Positions 25,041 to 34,696 of a stretch of 64,000 nt of DNA are shown one piece after another; positions within the stretch are counted from its first letter, which is position 1; each line of letters starts with the position of its first letter. A model generated the notes under the pieces. The model was not told the origin of the DNA and did not search any database. It saw nothing but the letters and a program-made list of their open reading frames with translations. Origin of the DNA: Sulfuriflexus sp032250955 (GTDB taxonomy: Bacteria > Pseudomonadota > Gammaproteobacteria > AKS1); contig NZ_JAVVES010000002.1 in NCBI RefSeq assembly GCF_032250955.1, positions 11,298 through 75,297 of the forward strand, read 5' to 3'. The translations under genes and the position numbers were made by a program.

Positions 25041-25979
25041 ATGCGTGTTCTTTTTGTTGGTTTTTTAATCAGTCTCTGCATCACTCTTGTTCCCCGGCAA
25101 GTCCTCGCCGATGACTTCCGTGATGGCGTAAGGGCTTATCAGCAAAAGGATTTTTCCCGTTCCCTGGCGCTCTGGTTGCCACTCGCCGAACAGGGCAATG
25201 TGCTGGTTCAGACCCTGGTCGGCACGATGTATGCCTATGGAGAGGGTACCGAACAAGATGATAAGGAAGCTGTGAAATGGTTCACACGCGCGGCAAGGCA
25301 AGGCTCGGCCCAGGCCCAGTACAACCTCGGCATCATGTATGAACAGGGCTTTGGGGTTGAAAAAGACCTCAACGAAGCCCGCCGCTGGCTGCTGGCCGCG
25401 GCAGTGCAGGGTCGGGAAGAGGCCCGTAAGCGCCTCGATACCTTGCCCTCCTCCCCCGTTGATAATGCCATGGCTAAACCGGACGTCACGCCAGGGTCCA
25501 CCATTAAACACGATACCCACTCACCATCCGACTCAGTAACAACGACAGGCAACACTATCCCTGAAGCCGTTAACCCACCCGCACCAGCGGTTACCACTAG
25601 CGGCAAAAAGCCTGTGCCCGTCACTGAGAAAGTCGAGGAAGCCGCGCACGTCTTCGTACAGGAATCACCTGCTATCAGCACTGAAAACCCGGGGCCGGGG
25701 CTTGCGCCAGCCGGTGAAGCACAAGCTACTTTGCCTGACCGGGTAGTCGTTAGCGCTGAAAATTCGGAGCCCGGCCTTGAGCCGGTGTCGCCTATTGAGA
25801 GCGAGGAAGCACAATTCTCCTTGCCGGACTGGATCGTCATTAGCACCGAAAACTCGCTGCCCGGCCTTGACCCGGAGCCGACTATTGAAAGCGAGGAAAC
25901 AGAATTTTCCTTGCCGAACTGGATCGTCATTAGCACCGAAAACTCGTACCCGGATCTTGATACCGCACCGGGCGAATAA
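25041..25979 (+). CDS. Sel1-repeat protein with C-terminal 30-residue tandem repeats
   Basis: A 312-residue secreted protein. Signal peptide residues 1-23; Sel1 repeats about 26-135 (YAYGEGTEQDDKEAVKWF; YNLGIMYEQGFGVEKDLNEA); a Pro/Thr/Val-rich linker 136-210; then 30-residue tandem units at 231-260, 261-290 and a partial 291-309, built around LPDWIVISTENS and PGLDPEPTIESEE. A shorter degenerate unit sits near 209-223. The second half looks like an extended surface-exposed or binding stalk. Function unknown. Divergent partner is the smaller Sel1 gene. A strong hairpin terminator follows immediately. Confidence 0.8.
   Translation: MRVLFVGFLISLCITLVPRQVLADDFRDGVRAYQQKDFSRSLALWLPLAEQGNVLVQTLVGTMYAYGEGTEQDDKEAVKWFTRAARQGSAQAQYNLGIMYEQGFGVEKDLNEARRWLLAAAVQGREEARKRLDTLPSSPVDNAMAKPDVTPGSTIKHDTHSPSDSVTTTGNTIPEAVNPPAPAVTTSGKKPVPVTEKVEEAAHVFVQESPAISTENPGPGLAPAGEAQATLPDRVVVSAENSEPGLEPVSPIESEEAQFSLPDWIVISTENSLPGLDPEPTIESEETEFSLPNWIVISTENSYPDLDTAPGE
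25731..25967 (+). repeat. 90-bp in-frame tandem repeat inside the Sel1 gene
   Basis: Two full 90-bp units (25731-25820, 25821-25910) and a partial third (25911-25967) encode the LPxWIVISTENS units. Nucleotide identity is highest between units 2 and 3, indicating recent duplication. Confidence 0.8.
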
Positions 25980-25991
25980 ATACGGTGCAAT

Positions 25992-26019
25992 AAAAAAGGA
26001 GCCATTCGGCTCCTTTTTT
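25992..26019. terminator. Bidirectional terminator between Sel1 gene and pnp
   Basis: 12-bp perfect stem, AAAAAAGGAGCC (25992-26003) with GGCTCCTTTTTT (26008-26019), loop ATTC. A-run on one side and T-run on the other allow use by both convergent transcripts. Confidence 0.9.
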
Positions 26020-26039
26020 AATCTTGCTTACCGAAAAGC

Positions 26040-28124
26040 TCAGGCTTCTTCGGTCACGGCCTTCATGCTCAGGCGGATGCGGCCTTGTTTGTCCACTTCC
26101 AGAACCTTGACCTTGATGGTTTCACCTTCGCTGAGCTTGTCGCTTACGTTCTCGACACGTTCGGTGGAGATCTGCGAGATGTGTACCAGGCCGTCTTTAC
26201 CCGGCAGGATAGTCACAAAGGCACCGAAGTCCATGATCTTGGCGACCTTGCCTTCGTAAATAGTGCCGACTTCAACATCGGCCGTCAGCTGCTCAATGCG
26301 GCGACGGGCTTCCTGTGCCGCGGCATTGTCGGCAGAAGATACCTTTACCACACCGTCATCAGTGAGATCGATGCTGGTACCGGTTTCCTCAGTAATGGCG
26401 CGAATGGTTGCACCACCCTTACCAATCACATCGCGGATTTTGTCCGGGTTGATCTTGAAAGTCATGATACGCGGGGCATAGTCAGACAATTCCTGACGTG
26501 GTGCATCAAGCACCTTGTTCATTTCATCAAGAATATGCAGACGGGCTTCGAGTGCCTGATCAAGGGCGACCTGCATAATCTCGCGGGTAATGCCTTCGAT
26601 CTTGATATCCATCTGCAAGGCAGTGATACCTTCTTTCGAACCGGCTACCTTGAAGTCCATATCGCCGAGGTGATCTTCATCACCGAGGATATCGGTCAGC
26701 ACGGCAAACTTGTCGCCTTCCAGGATAAGACCCATGGCGATACCGGCAACCGGCGCCTTCAGGGGCACACCTGCATCCATCATAGCCAGGCTGGAACCAC
26801 AAACGGAGGCCATCGAGCTGGAGCCGTTGGATTCGGTGATTTCAGAGACGACGCGAACAGAGTAAGGATACTCAGTCATGTCTGGCATAACGCCCAGGAC
26901 ACCACGCTTGGCGAGGCGGCCATGGCCGATTTCACGACGGCCCGGGCTGCCGGTGCGGCCGGTTTCGTTTACGCTGTATGGAGGGAAATTGTAGTGCAGC
27001 ATGAACGGCTCTTTGCGGGTGCCTTCCAGTGCATCAATGACTTGCGCATCACGCTGCGTACCCAGCGTCGTAACCACCAGCGCCTGGGTTTCGCCACGTG
27101 TAAACAGGGCCGAACCATGGGTGCGCGGCAGGACGCCGACACGTACATTTATTGGACGCACGGTGCGCGTGTCACGGCCATCGATGCGCGGATGACCTTC
27201 AAGAATACGGCTGCGTACGATCTTCTTCTCGACCGAGGAGAAGGCGCCGCGCACATCATCGGCACTCCAGCCATCTTCACTGGCAACCGCTTCAACAGTC
27301 GTATTGCGGACTTCATCAATCTTGCTGTAACGGGCAAGCTTTTCTGCGATCTGGTAAGCCTCGGTCAGGCCGGCCGTGGCAACTTCAGCCACCTTGTCGT
27401 GCAGCGCGGTATCTTTCTCGGGAGCTTTCCAGTCCCAATGCTTCACGCCGGCTTCATTGGCGAACTCTTCAATCGTATCAATAACGATTTGCAGCTGTTC
27501 ATGACCAAACATGACGGCACCGAGCATAACCTCTTCGGACAGGCAGTTGGCTTCAGATTCCACCATCAGCACCGCGCCCTTGGTACCGGCAACCACCAGG
27601 TTAAGATCGGATTCTTCAAGTGCTTCAAAACCGGGGTTCAGCAGGTATTCACCGTTTTTGTAGCCAACGCGCGCGGCACCAATCGGGCCGTTGAATGGCG
27701 CACCAGAAAGCGCCAGTGCTGCAGAGGTACCAATCATGGCCGGGATATCCGGGTCAATATCCGAGTCAATCGAGACGACGGTCGGGATAACCTGAACTTC
27801 GTTATAGAAACCCTTGGGGAACAACGGACGAATCGGACGGTCAATCAGGCGACTGGTCAGTGTTTCCTTTTCACTCGGACGGCCTTCCCGACGGAAAAAG
27901 CCACCCGGGATAACACCGGCTGCATAGGTCCGTTCCTGGTAGTTAACCGTGAGTGGAAAGAAGTCACGACCTGTGTCTGCTTCCGTTCTCGCCACGGCGG
28001 TAACGAGCAGGACGGTGTCGCCCATGCTGACCATAACGGCGCCGCTTGCCTGTCGTGCGATTTCACCTGTTTCGATGGTGACAGTATGGTTGCCATACTG
28101 AAAGGATTTCTTGATTGAAGTCAC
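26040..28124 (-). CDS. pnp: Polyribonucleotide nucleotidyltransferase (PNPase)
   Basis: A 694-residue 3'-5' phosphorolytic exoribonuclease, trimeric core of the RNA degradosome. Two RNase PH domains (about 10-230 and 320-540) flank a helical domain; a KH domain with VIGKGGATIR (about 560-620) and an S1 domain ending in GRIRLSMKAV follow. Length matches E. coli PNPase (711) minus a slightly shorter tail. The start is GTG at 28124 with AAGGA six bases upstream. Located 47 bp after rpsO, the universal rpsO-pnp arrangement. Confidence 0.97.
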   Translation of the reverse strand: MTSIKKSFQYGNHTVTIETGEIARQASGAVMVSMGDTVLLVTAVARTEADTGRDFFPLTVNYQERTYAAGVIPGGFFRREGRPSEKETLTSRLIDRPIRPLFPKGFYNEVQVIPTVVSIDSDIDPDIPAMIGTSAALALSGAPFNGPIGAARVGYKNGEYLLNPGFEALEESDLNLVVAGTKGAVLMVESEANCLSEEVMLGAVMFGHEQLQIVIDTIEEFANEAGVKHWDWKAPEKDTALHDKVAEVATAGLTEAYQIAEKLARYSKIDEVRNTTVEAVASEDGWSADDVRGAFSSVEKKIVRSRILEGHPRIDGRDTRTVRPINVRVGVLPRTHGSALFTRGETQALVVTTLGTQRDAQVIDALEGTRKEPFMLHYNFPPYSVNETGRTGSPGRREIGHGRLAKRGVLGVMPDMTEYPYSVRVVSEITESNGSSSMASVCGSSLAMMDAGVPLKAPVAGIAMGLILEGDKFAVLTDILGDEDHLGDMDFKVAGSKEGITALQMDIKIEGITREIMQVALDQALEARLHILDEMNKVLDAPRQELSDYAPRIMTFKINPDKIRDVIGKGGATIRAITEETGTSIDLTDDGVVKVSSADNAAAQEARRRIEQLTADVEVGTIYEGKVAKIMDFGAFVTILPGKDGLVHISQISTERVENVSDKLSEGETIKVKVLEVDKQGRIRLSMKAVTEEA

Positions 28125-28171
28125 GGGGATTCCTTACGCTTGGATTCTGGTTTTCTGGCTTGGAATTATTA

Positions 28172-28441
28172 TTACTTTCTCAGGCCAAGGCTTGAAATGA
28201 GTTCACGGTAACGGTTTACGTCCTTACGCTTGATGTAGTCCAGCAGCTTGCGACGCTTGTTAACCATTTTCAGCAGACCCTGACGGGAATGGTGATCGTG
28301 GATGTGCTCTTTAAAGTGGCCTGATAAATCATTAATGCGTGCAGACAAAATGGCTACCTGTACTTCAGGCGATCCTGTGTCGCTTTCGCCACGCTTATAG
28401 TCCTGGACAATCTGTCCTTTCTGTTCGGTACTAACGCTCAT
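28172..28441 (-). CDS. rpsO: 30S ribosomal protein S15
   Basis: An 89-residue S15, a primary 16S rRNA binder in the central domain of the small subunit. The conserved segments GSPEVQVAILSARINDLSGHFKEH and HHSRQGLLKMVNKRRKLLDYL-type C-terminus are present. Exact family length. A TCAGGAGTAATAA sequence precedes the ATG. Lies between truB (96 bp upstream) and pnp. Confidence 0.98.
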   Translation of the reverse strand: MSVSTEQKGQIVQDYKRGESDTGSPEVQVAILSARINDLSGHFKEHIHDHHSRQGLLKMVNKRRKLLDYIKRKDVNRYRELISSLGLRK

Positions 28442-28537
28442 TTATTACTCCTGACCCGGGTCAAAACTGGATTTTTAAAGGCGCGTATTTTAAACCGCAG
28501 GCCTTTATATAACAAGGAAAAATTCTATTTTTGCGGC

Positions 28538-29455
28538 TCAAGCGCCTGCACCGAGCAGGCGTTTGGGCGCGACTCGCCCGTCGTCAAGGATTTGACCGAC
28601 GCCAAGAAAGCATTCTGCCCCCACATTCAGCCGCACCCAGCCCTCGGTGGGGGCGTGCGGGACGATGACAGGCTGGCCCTGGCGCATGTAAAAGGCCATA
28701 TCCTCACTCAGATTGACTTCAGGCCAGTCCAGCAGCGCACTGCTGGTCGGCTTGAGAAACTGTTTGAGTTGGCTCTTGTCCTGCTCATAGACGGCCTGCA
28801 GGGTATCAAGGGTCACCATATCCGCCTCGTCAAAGGGACCCAGCGCCGTACGGCGCAGGGCCGTCACATAGGCGCCGCAACCAAGCGCCTCGCCAATATC
28901 CTCAATAAGAGTACGGATATACGTGCCGCGTGAGCACTCAACCTCGATGGTGAAGCTGTCAGCCGTCAGTTCGACCAGCGACAGCGAGTAAATCGTGACC
29001 TGGCGGGCCTCGCGTTCAATCTCGATGCCCTGCCGGGCGAGCTTATACAATGGCTCGCCCTTGTGCTTGAGGGCCGAGTACATGGGGGGGACCTGGCTGA
29101 TCTCGCCTTTAAACTGCTCGAGTACGGTCTCGACCTCGGCTATATCCAGGGCCGGGACTGGCCGGGTCTCGAGTACCGGGCCTTCGGCATCGCCGGTCGC
29201 GGTGATCTCACCGAGCTTGCCAGTGGCGCGGTAACGCTTGTTGGCATCAAACAGGAAATTGGAGATCTTGGTCGCCTCGCCAAAGCAAATCGCCAGCAGG
29301 CCACTGGCGAGCGGGTCGAGACTGCCGGTATGCCCCGCCTTGCGGGCAAAAAACAGGTTTTTGACTTCCTGCAGAGCCTTGTTGGAGCTCAGGCCCAGTG
29401 GCTTGTCGAGCAGAACGATGCCGCTGACATTGCGGCCACGATTCTTCCTACGCAT
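28538..29455 (-). CDS. truB: tRNA pseudouridine(55) synthase TruB
   Basis: A 305-residue enzyme converting U55 in the T-loop of tRNAs to pseudouridine. The catalytic motif GHTGSLDPLASGLL places the nucleophile at D47. A PUA-like C-terminal domain contains YMRQGQPVIVPH and FLGVGQILDDGRVAPKRLL. Length fits the family. It follows rbfA by 6 bp in the conserved rimP-pnp block. Confidence 0.97.
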   Translation of the reverse strand: MRRKNRGRNVSGIVLLDKPLGLSSNKALQEVKNLFFARKAGHTGSLDPLASGLLAICFGEATKISNFLFDANKRYRATGKLGEITATGDAEGPVLETRPVPALDIAEVETVLEQFKGEISQVPPMYSALKHKGEPLYKLARQGIEIEREARQVTIYSLSLVELTADSFTIEVECSRGTYIRTLIEDIGEALGCGAYVTALRRTALGPFDEADMVTLDTLQAVYEQDKSQLKQFLKPTSSALLDWPEVNLSEDMAFYMRQGQPVIVPHAPTEGWVRLNVGAECFLGVGQILDDGRVAPKRLLGAGA

Positions 29456-29461
29456 GAATAC

Positions 29462-29824
29462 TTATTCCTCGCCGCGCTCTTGCGAGACCGCGTCGTCGAT
29501 CAATTGGGAGATACTGATACCCTTCTCGAGGGTATCGTCATAGACAAACTTTAGTTCAGGTACGATCCGCAGGTGCATCGACTTGCCGAGCTGGTGACGC
29601 AGGAAGCCTGCCGCCCTGGTCAGGGCCTTGATGATCTCGTCATGCTCCGTATCGGAAAGACTGGTGACATAGACCTGCGCATAGGCAAGATCACGGCTGA
29701 GTTTGACGCCAGCGATACTGACAAGACCCAGGCGCGGGTCTTTCAGTTCACGCTGCACAAGCTGGGCGAGTTCACGCTGAATCTGATCAGCAACTCGCTG
29801 GCTACGCGCAAATTCTCTTGGCAT
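29462..29824 (-). CDS. rbfA: Ribosome-binding factor A
   Basis: A 120-residue KH-fold 30S maturation factor needed for 16S rRNA processing and cold adaptation. Conserved RSQRVADQIQRELAQLVQRE, DPRLGLVSIAGVKLSRDL and LRHQLGKSMHLRIVPELKF are visible. Tightly linked to truB (6 bp) and 51 bp after infB. Confidence 0.97.
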   Translation of the reverse strand: MPREFARSQRVADQIQRELAQLVQRELKDPRLGLVSIAGVKLSRDLAYAQVYVTSLSDTEHDEIIKALTRAAGFLRHQLGKSMHLRIVPELKFVYDDTLEKGISISQLIDDAVSQERGEE

Positions 29825-29875
29825 GAAGAACGCCTCGCAATAAATTAGTAGGGCTGTGCGGGAGTAGCAGCGCGA

Positions 29876-32392
29876 CTAGAGTTCGCGCTGTACCAGTGTG
29901 CGTTCATAGACTTCGATCTTGTCACCCGGCTTGACGTCATTGTAGTTTTTCACGCCGATACCGCACTCGGTACCTGATTTAACTTCATTGACATCATCCT
30001 TGTGACGACGCAGTGATTCGAGTTCACCTTCATAAATCACCACTTCATCACGCAAAACACGGATCGGGCTGCTACGTTTAATCGTACCCTCCGCCACCAT
30101 ACAACCGGCGATGGCACCAAGCTTGCTGGAGCGGAACACATCTCGCACCTCGGCAAGACCAATGATTTCATCCTTGTATATCGGTTTAAGCATGCCAAGG
30201 ACGGCGCTTTTGATTTCATCAATCGCATCATAGATTACGCTGTAGTAATGCAGGTCAATGCCCTCGTCAGCAATCAGTCTCTTCGCTGAACCATCGGCAC
30301 GCACGTTAAAGCCGATTATGATTGCACCGGAAGTCAGTGCCAGTTGCGCGTCCGATTCATTAATAGCACCAACACCGCTGGAAACGATCTTGACTCTTAC
30401 CTCATCGAAGGACAGGTCAGTCAGTGCATCGGACAGCGCCTCAACGGAACCACGCACATCCGCCTTGAGGACAATATTCAAATCAGTAACTTCACCACCT
30501 TCCATGCGCGAGAACATATTTTCAAGCTTGGCAGCCTGCTGACGTGCCAACTTGCTGTCACGTTCCTTGCTGTGACGGAATTCAGCAACCTCGCGGGCCT
30601 TACGTTCGTTTTCGACCACCAGCACATCGTCACCGGCATTCGGCGTACCGGAAAGACCGAGAATCTCTACCGGAATAGAAGGGCCGGCGGCATCAATCGG
30701 CTTGCTGTTTTCGTCGAGCATGGCACGGACGCGGCCGTATTCGCTACCCGTAAGCAGGAAGTCGCCCTTCCGCAAGGTACCGTTTTGCACCAGGATAGTC
30801 GCAACTGTACCGCGGCCCTTATCCAGACGCGACTCGATAACAACGCCTGATGCCGGGCAGTCTGTGATGGCGGTCAGTTCGAGCACCTCGGCCTGCAATG
30901 AAATTGCATCCAGCAGGTTATCAACACCCTGACCGGTCTGTGCGGAGACTTCGACAAACATCGTGTCGCCACCCCAGGATTCAGGTACAACTTCTTCAGC
31001 AACCAGTTCCTGCGAAACACGCTTCGGATCTGCGCCTTCTTTGTCCATCTTGTTAATGGCAATAATCAAGGACACGCCGGAGGCGCGGGCATGCTGGATG
31101 GCTTCCCGGGTTTGCGGCATCACGCCATCGTCCGCGGCTACAACGATCACGACGATATCCGTGACCTTGGCACCGCGAGCACGCATGGCGGTAAATGCGG
31201 CATGACCCGGCGTATCCAGGAAGGTAATCATGCCCTTGTCGGTCTCAACATGGTATGCGCCGATATGCTGGGTAATACCACCGGCCTCACCTGAGGCAAC
31301 CTTGGTGCGTCGAATGTAGTCCAGCAAGGAGGTCTTACCATGGTCAACATGACCCATGATGGTAACGACCGGCGCACGCGGGATAGTTTCGCCCTCCACA
31401 TTACCGGCGACCGTAGCGATCACCTCTTGTTCAATGGCATTTTCCTGGAACAGCTTGGGAATATGGCCCATCTCTTCAACAACAATACTGGCTGTTTCCT
31501 GATCAAGCACCTGGTTGATCGTGACCATGCTGCCCATGCCCATCAAGACCTTGATGACTTCGCCGGCCTTAATCTTCATGCGTTGGGCAAGTTCACCTAC
31601 CGAGATAGTTTCCGGGACAGAGACTTCATGAACTGCCTGCTCGGTCGGTCTTTCAAAGCCGTGCTCGCCACCTGGGGAGGTTACCCGTGAGCGCCCTCTT
31701 GACTTCTTCTTGCGGCGTCCTGACTTGTCACCGGCAACATGTAATTCCTTGCGGCCGTACTTGGTTCTGGAAGGTGCCTCTTTCTTGGCAGCTGGCTTAC
31801 GTGGCTCTGCAGCGGCGGCGGCCTCTGCTGCGACGCGTTTTTCTGCCTCAAGCCGGGCACGTTCTTCTTCCTCGGCCTTGGCACGGGTCTCTTCCTCGGC
31901 CTGTAATTTGGCGACGACTTTTTCTTCAGCTTTCTGTCGCTCTGATTCCTCACGCGCTGCGGCTTCCGCGGCGATGCGCAGGGCCTCTTCTTCCTTGCGG
32001 CGTGCTTCCTCTTCTATCTGCGCCTGTTCATCCAGCTTACGCTGTTCTTCAGCCTGAACCACGCTGCGTTTTACATAGGTACGTTTGCGGCGTACCTCAA
32101 CGTTAACTGTCTTCGATGATCTGCCCGGACCACTTCCGCTCTGGCGAAGTTCACTAACCGTACGACGCTTCAGGGTAATCTTCTTCGGTTCAGCGATATC
32201 AGTATCGCCGGTTTCATCGGCTGCCTTACCGTGCGATCGGCGCAGATGACTCAGTAGCTTTACTTTTTCATCATCACTGATCGTGCCATCGGCATCTTTC
32301 ATGGGCAAGCCAGCCTCTTCCAACTGGGAGATCAGGCGGTCTGCGGAAATTCCGATAACTTCGGCTAACTGTTTAACTGTAACTTCTGACAT
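29876..32392 (-). CDS. infB: Translation initiation factor IF-2
   Basis: An 838-residue GTPase that places fMet-tRNA on the 30S P site. The N-terminal IF2N domain (1-55) is followed by a long E/A/K/R-rich coiled-coil segment (about 120-215) and a basic stretch KSGRRKKKSRGRSR. The G domain has G1 GHVDHGKTS, G3 DTPGHAAFTAMRARGA and G4 NKMDKEGADP; domains II-IV follow to the C-terminal KVYERTLVQREL-type end. Internal in-frame starts could give shorter isoforms as in E. coli, but none stands out. 43 bp after nusA. Confidence 0.97.
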   Translation of the reverse strand: MSEVTVKQLAEVIGISADRLISQLEEAGLPMKDADGTISDDEKVKLLSHLRRSHGKAADETGDTDIAEPKKITLKRRTVSELRQSGSGPGRSSKTVNVEVRRKRTYVKRSVVQAEEQRKLDEQAQIEEEARRKEEEALRIAAEAAAREESERQKAEEKVVAKLQAEEETRAKAEEEERARLEAEKRVAAEAAAAAEPRKPAAKKEAPSRTKYGRKELHVAGDKSGRRKKKSRGRSRVTSPGGEHGFERPTEQAVHEVSVPETISVGELAQRMKIKAGEVIKVLMGMGSMVTINQVLDQETASIVVEEMGHIPKLFQENAIEQEVIATVAGNVEGETIPRAPVVTIMGHVDHGKTSLLDYIRRTKVASGEAGGITQHIGAYHVETDKGMITFLDTPGHAAFTAMRARGAKVTDIVVIVVAADDGVMPQTREAIQHARASGVSLIIAINKMDKEGADPKRVSQELVAEEVVPESWGGDTMFVEVSAQTGQGVDNLLDAISLQAEVLELTAITDCPASGVVIESRLDKGRGTVATILVQNGTLRKGDFLLTGSEYGRVRAMLDENSKPIDAAGPSIPVEILGLSGTPNAGDDVLVVENERKAREVAEFRHSKERDSKLARQQAAKLENMFSRMEGGEVTDLNIVLKADVRGSVEALSDALTDLSFDEVRVKIVSSGVGAINESDAQLALTSGAIIIGFNVRADGSAKRLIADEGIDLHYYSVIYDAIDEIKSAVLGMLKPIYKDEIIGLAEVRDVFRSSKLGAIAGCMVAEGTIKRSSPIRVLRDEVVIYEGELESLRRHKDDVNEVKSGTECGIGVKNYNDVKPGDKIEVYERTLVQREL

Positions 32393-32435
32393 TAATTGTC
32401 ACTCTCTGCTGTAAATACTCAGCTTTGCTCTTCGA

Positions 32436-33935
32436 TTACTCTTCTGCTTCGGCAAACCATGGCTCACGTGCCTTCATGATCAGTGCACCGGCACGCTCTT
32501 CATCCATGTTTTCAACTTCCATCAACTCATCAATCGACTGTTCAGCGAGATCTTCCATTGTGATAATATTCTTGCTGGCCAGCATGTAAGCCAGGCTCTC
32601 ATCCATGCCTTCCATATTTAACAGGTCATCTGCCGGTTTTTTATCGCCGAGCAATTCTTCTGTAGCGATAGCTCGTGTCAACAGGACATCCTTGGCACGG
32701 TTACGTAGTTCTTCCACAATATCTTCGTCAAACTCTTCGATTTCGAGCATTTCTTCCATTGGCACATAAGCGACTTCTTCAATGGTAGTGAAACCTTCCT
32801 GTACCAGGATAACAGCCACTTCCTCATCAACATCGAGCTGCTCGACAAACAATTGCTGTGCCTTACCCGCTTCAACTTCATTCTTTTCATCAGCCTGGCT
32901 TTCGGTCATCACGTTCAGTTCCCAGCCAGTCAACTCACTGGCAAGGCGAACGTTCTGGCCGCCACGACCAATGGCCTGGGAGAGCTGGTCTTCATCAACG
33001 GCGACATCCATGCTGTGTGAATCTTCATCGATCACAATCGACTGTACTTCTGCCGGTGACATGGCATTAATCACAAACTGTGCCGGGTTATCGTCCCAGA
33101 GGATAATGTCGACGCGCTCGCCGGCAATTTCACCAGAAACGGCCTGGACGCGCGAACCGCGCATTCCCACACAGGCACCTACCGGGTCGATGCGCTGGTC
33201 ATTACTACGAACGGCGATCTTGGCACGCAGGCCCGGGTCACGGGCAGCCGCCAGAATATCAATCAGCTCGTCACCGACTTCGGGCACTTCCAGCTTGAAC
33301 AGTTCAATCAAAAACTCGGGACGCACGCGCGAGACAAACAACTGCGGACCGCGCGGTTCTGAACGCACCTCGTAAAGGTAGCCACGCAGACGGTCACCGC
33401 TTCGGACCGGTTCACGCGGGATCATTTCTTCACGGGCAATAAGGGCCTCGGCATTGTTCCCCAGGTCCAGGATGACATTGCCGCGTTCTACACGTTTGAC
33501 GATACCGTTAACCAGTTCGCCGACACGACTTTTGTAAGCATCAACCACCTGGGCGCGCTCGGCTTCACGCACCTTCTGCATAATAACCTGCTTGGCAGTT
33601 TGTGCAGCGATACGGCCAAACTCTTCATTCTCAAGTTGCTCTTCGATGATGTCACCGACATCAGCACCCGGTTTATATTCCTGGGCTTCATCAACAGTCA
33701 GAATCTGATTGGCAATTTCAACATCGAAATCCTCATCGGCAATGACTATCCAACGACGGAAGGTCTCATAGTCACCCGTTTCACGGTCAATATTCACGCG
33801 CACGTCGATATCACCTTCGTGACGCTTCTTGGTGGCGGTTGCCAATGCGGCTTCGATCGCCTGGAAAATGATTTCCTTATCGACGCCCTTTTCATTTGAA
33901 ACGGCATCTGCAACCAACAAAATTTCTTTCGACAT
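32436..33935 (-). CDS. nusA: Transcription termination/antitermination factor NusA
   Basis: A 499-residue NusA: N-terminal RNA-polymerase-binding domain, S1 domain (about 130-200, GIVKRVERGNVILDLG), two KH domains (CVGMRGSRVQAVSGE; IGRGGQNVRLASEL) and two acidic C-terminal repeats (LVQEGFTTIEEVAYVPMEEML; LASKNIITMEDLAEQSIDEL). The two repeats mark the gammaproteobacterial form with alpha-CTD/N-protein binding modules. 30 bp after rimP, 43 bp before infB. Confidence 0.97.
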   Translation of the reverse strand: MSKEILLVADAVSNEKGVDKEIIFQAIEAALATATKKRHEGDIDVRVNIDRETGDYETFRRWIVIADEDFDVEIANQILTVDEAQEYKPGADVGDIIEEQLENEEFGRIAAQTAKQVIMQKVREAERAQVVDAYKSRVGELVNGIVKRVERGNVILDLGNNAEALIAREEMIPREPVRSGDRLRGYLYEVRSEPRGPQLFVSRVRPEFLIELFKLEVPEVGDELIDILAAARDPGLRAKIAVRSNDQRIDPVGACVGMRGSRVQAVSGEIAGERVDIILWDDNPAQFVINAMSPAEVQSIVIDEDSHSMDVAVDEDQLSQAIGRGGQNVRLASELTGWELNVMTESQADEKNEVEAGKAQQLFVEQLDVDEEVAVILVQEGFTTIEEVAYVPMEEMLEIEEFDEDIVEELRNRAKDVLLTRAIATEELLGDKKPADDLLNMEGMDESLAYMLASKNIITMEDLAEQSIDELMEVENMDEERAGALIMKAREPWFAEAEE

Positions 33936-33965
33936 ATCCTCTGCCTCTAACTCAAGATATCCGGC

Positions 33966-34424
33966 CTACCACTCCGGCTTTAAATGTGCGCGTTCAATAT
34001 CGTTAATGGGTAAATCCACCTGATCACCATTTTCCATATCCAACAACACACAGTCGTTCTCTACACCAGCCAGCCGTCCAGTAAACTTACGCTGACCTTG
34101 TCGTGGTGCGCGCAGCCTTATCTCTGCCTTCTCACCACTAAAACGTTCATAGTGCTCGGCCTTGAACAGGGGCCGGTCCGTTCCCGGTGACGAAACCTCG
34201 AGCGAAAATTGCCCGGCGATGGGGTCTTCGACATCCAGCACGCCACTGATCTGTCGACTCACCTGTTGGCAGTCTTCGACCCGAATACCGTCGGCCTGGT
34301 CGATGTACACCCGTAAAATGGAATGCTTGCCCTGGGGCAGGTATTCCACTCCAACCAGTTCATAGCCCAGCGCCGTCACCGACGGCTCGATTAATTCTGC
34401 TACGCGGCTTGCTTGCTGGCTCAT
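33966..34424 (-). CDS. rimP: Ribosome maturation factor RimP
   Basis: A 152-residue 30S assembly factor. Conserved LGYELVGVEYLPQGKHSILRVYID and LEVSSPGTDRPLFKAEHYERFSG motifs are present. I place the start at ATG 34424 (MSQQASRV); an in-frame ATG at 34478 would add 18 residues, but those codons span a hairpin with a T-run that looks like a terminator. First gene of rimP-nusA-infB-rbfA-truB-rpsO-pnp. Confidence 0.94.
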   Translation of the reverse strand: MSQQASRVAELIEPSVTALGYELVGVEYLPQGKHSILRVYIDQADGIRVEDCQQVSRQISGVLDVEDPIAGQFSLEVSSPGTDRPLFKAEHYERFSGEKAEIRLRAPRQGQRKFTGRLAGVENDCVLLDMENGDQVDLPINDIERAHLKPEW

Positions 34425-34440
34425 GTTCTCTGCTTCCGGA

Positions 34441-34466
34441 AACAAAAAGTGGGCACAAGGCCCACT
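34441..34466 (-). terminator. Terminator-like hairpin in the rimP leader
   Basis: On the minus strand AGTGGGC (34466-34460) pairs with GCCCACT (34454-34448) around a 5-nt loop, followed by TTTTTGTT. It ends 17 nt before the rimP start codon. This is a candidate leader terminator/attenuator for the nusA operon; E. coli also has terminators between metY and rimP. Confidence 0.65.
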
Positions 34467-34696
34467 CCATATATTCATTACTCTCAGGAGACCCCTAACC
34501 GGCCTCTTCTGGAGCGGGCTATATTATAGCCTTGTGCCAGATAAAATACCAGTACCGACACGGGGTTAGCCGTGAAAGCCACGGATTCATCCGCGTTCTG
34601 GCAGGCACAGGGTAGTCCTTTCGGCACTTGCTCAATCCCGCTTCATTGTTCATTCATAATCAATGAGTTACAAATAAACACCGGGCTTCGGCTATA

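Noticed and set aside
26085..28118. A 677-codon plus-strand open frame opposite pnp
   Set aside because: It is the exact antisense of a fully recognisable PNPase; the translation has no family features and the frame is a codon-bias shadow.
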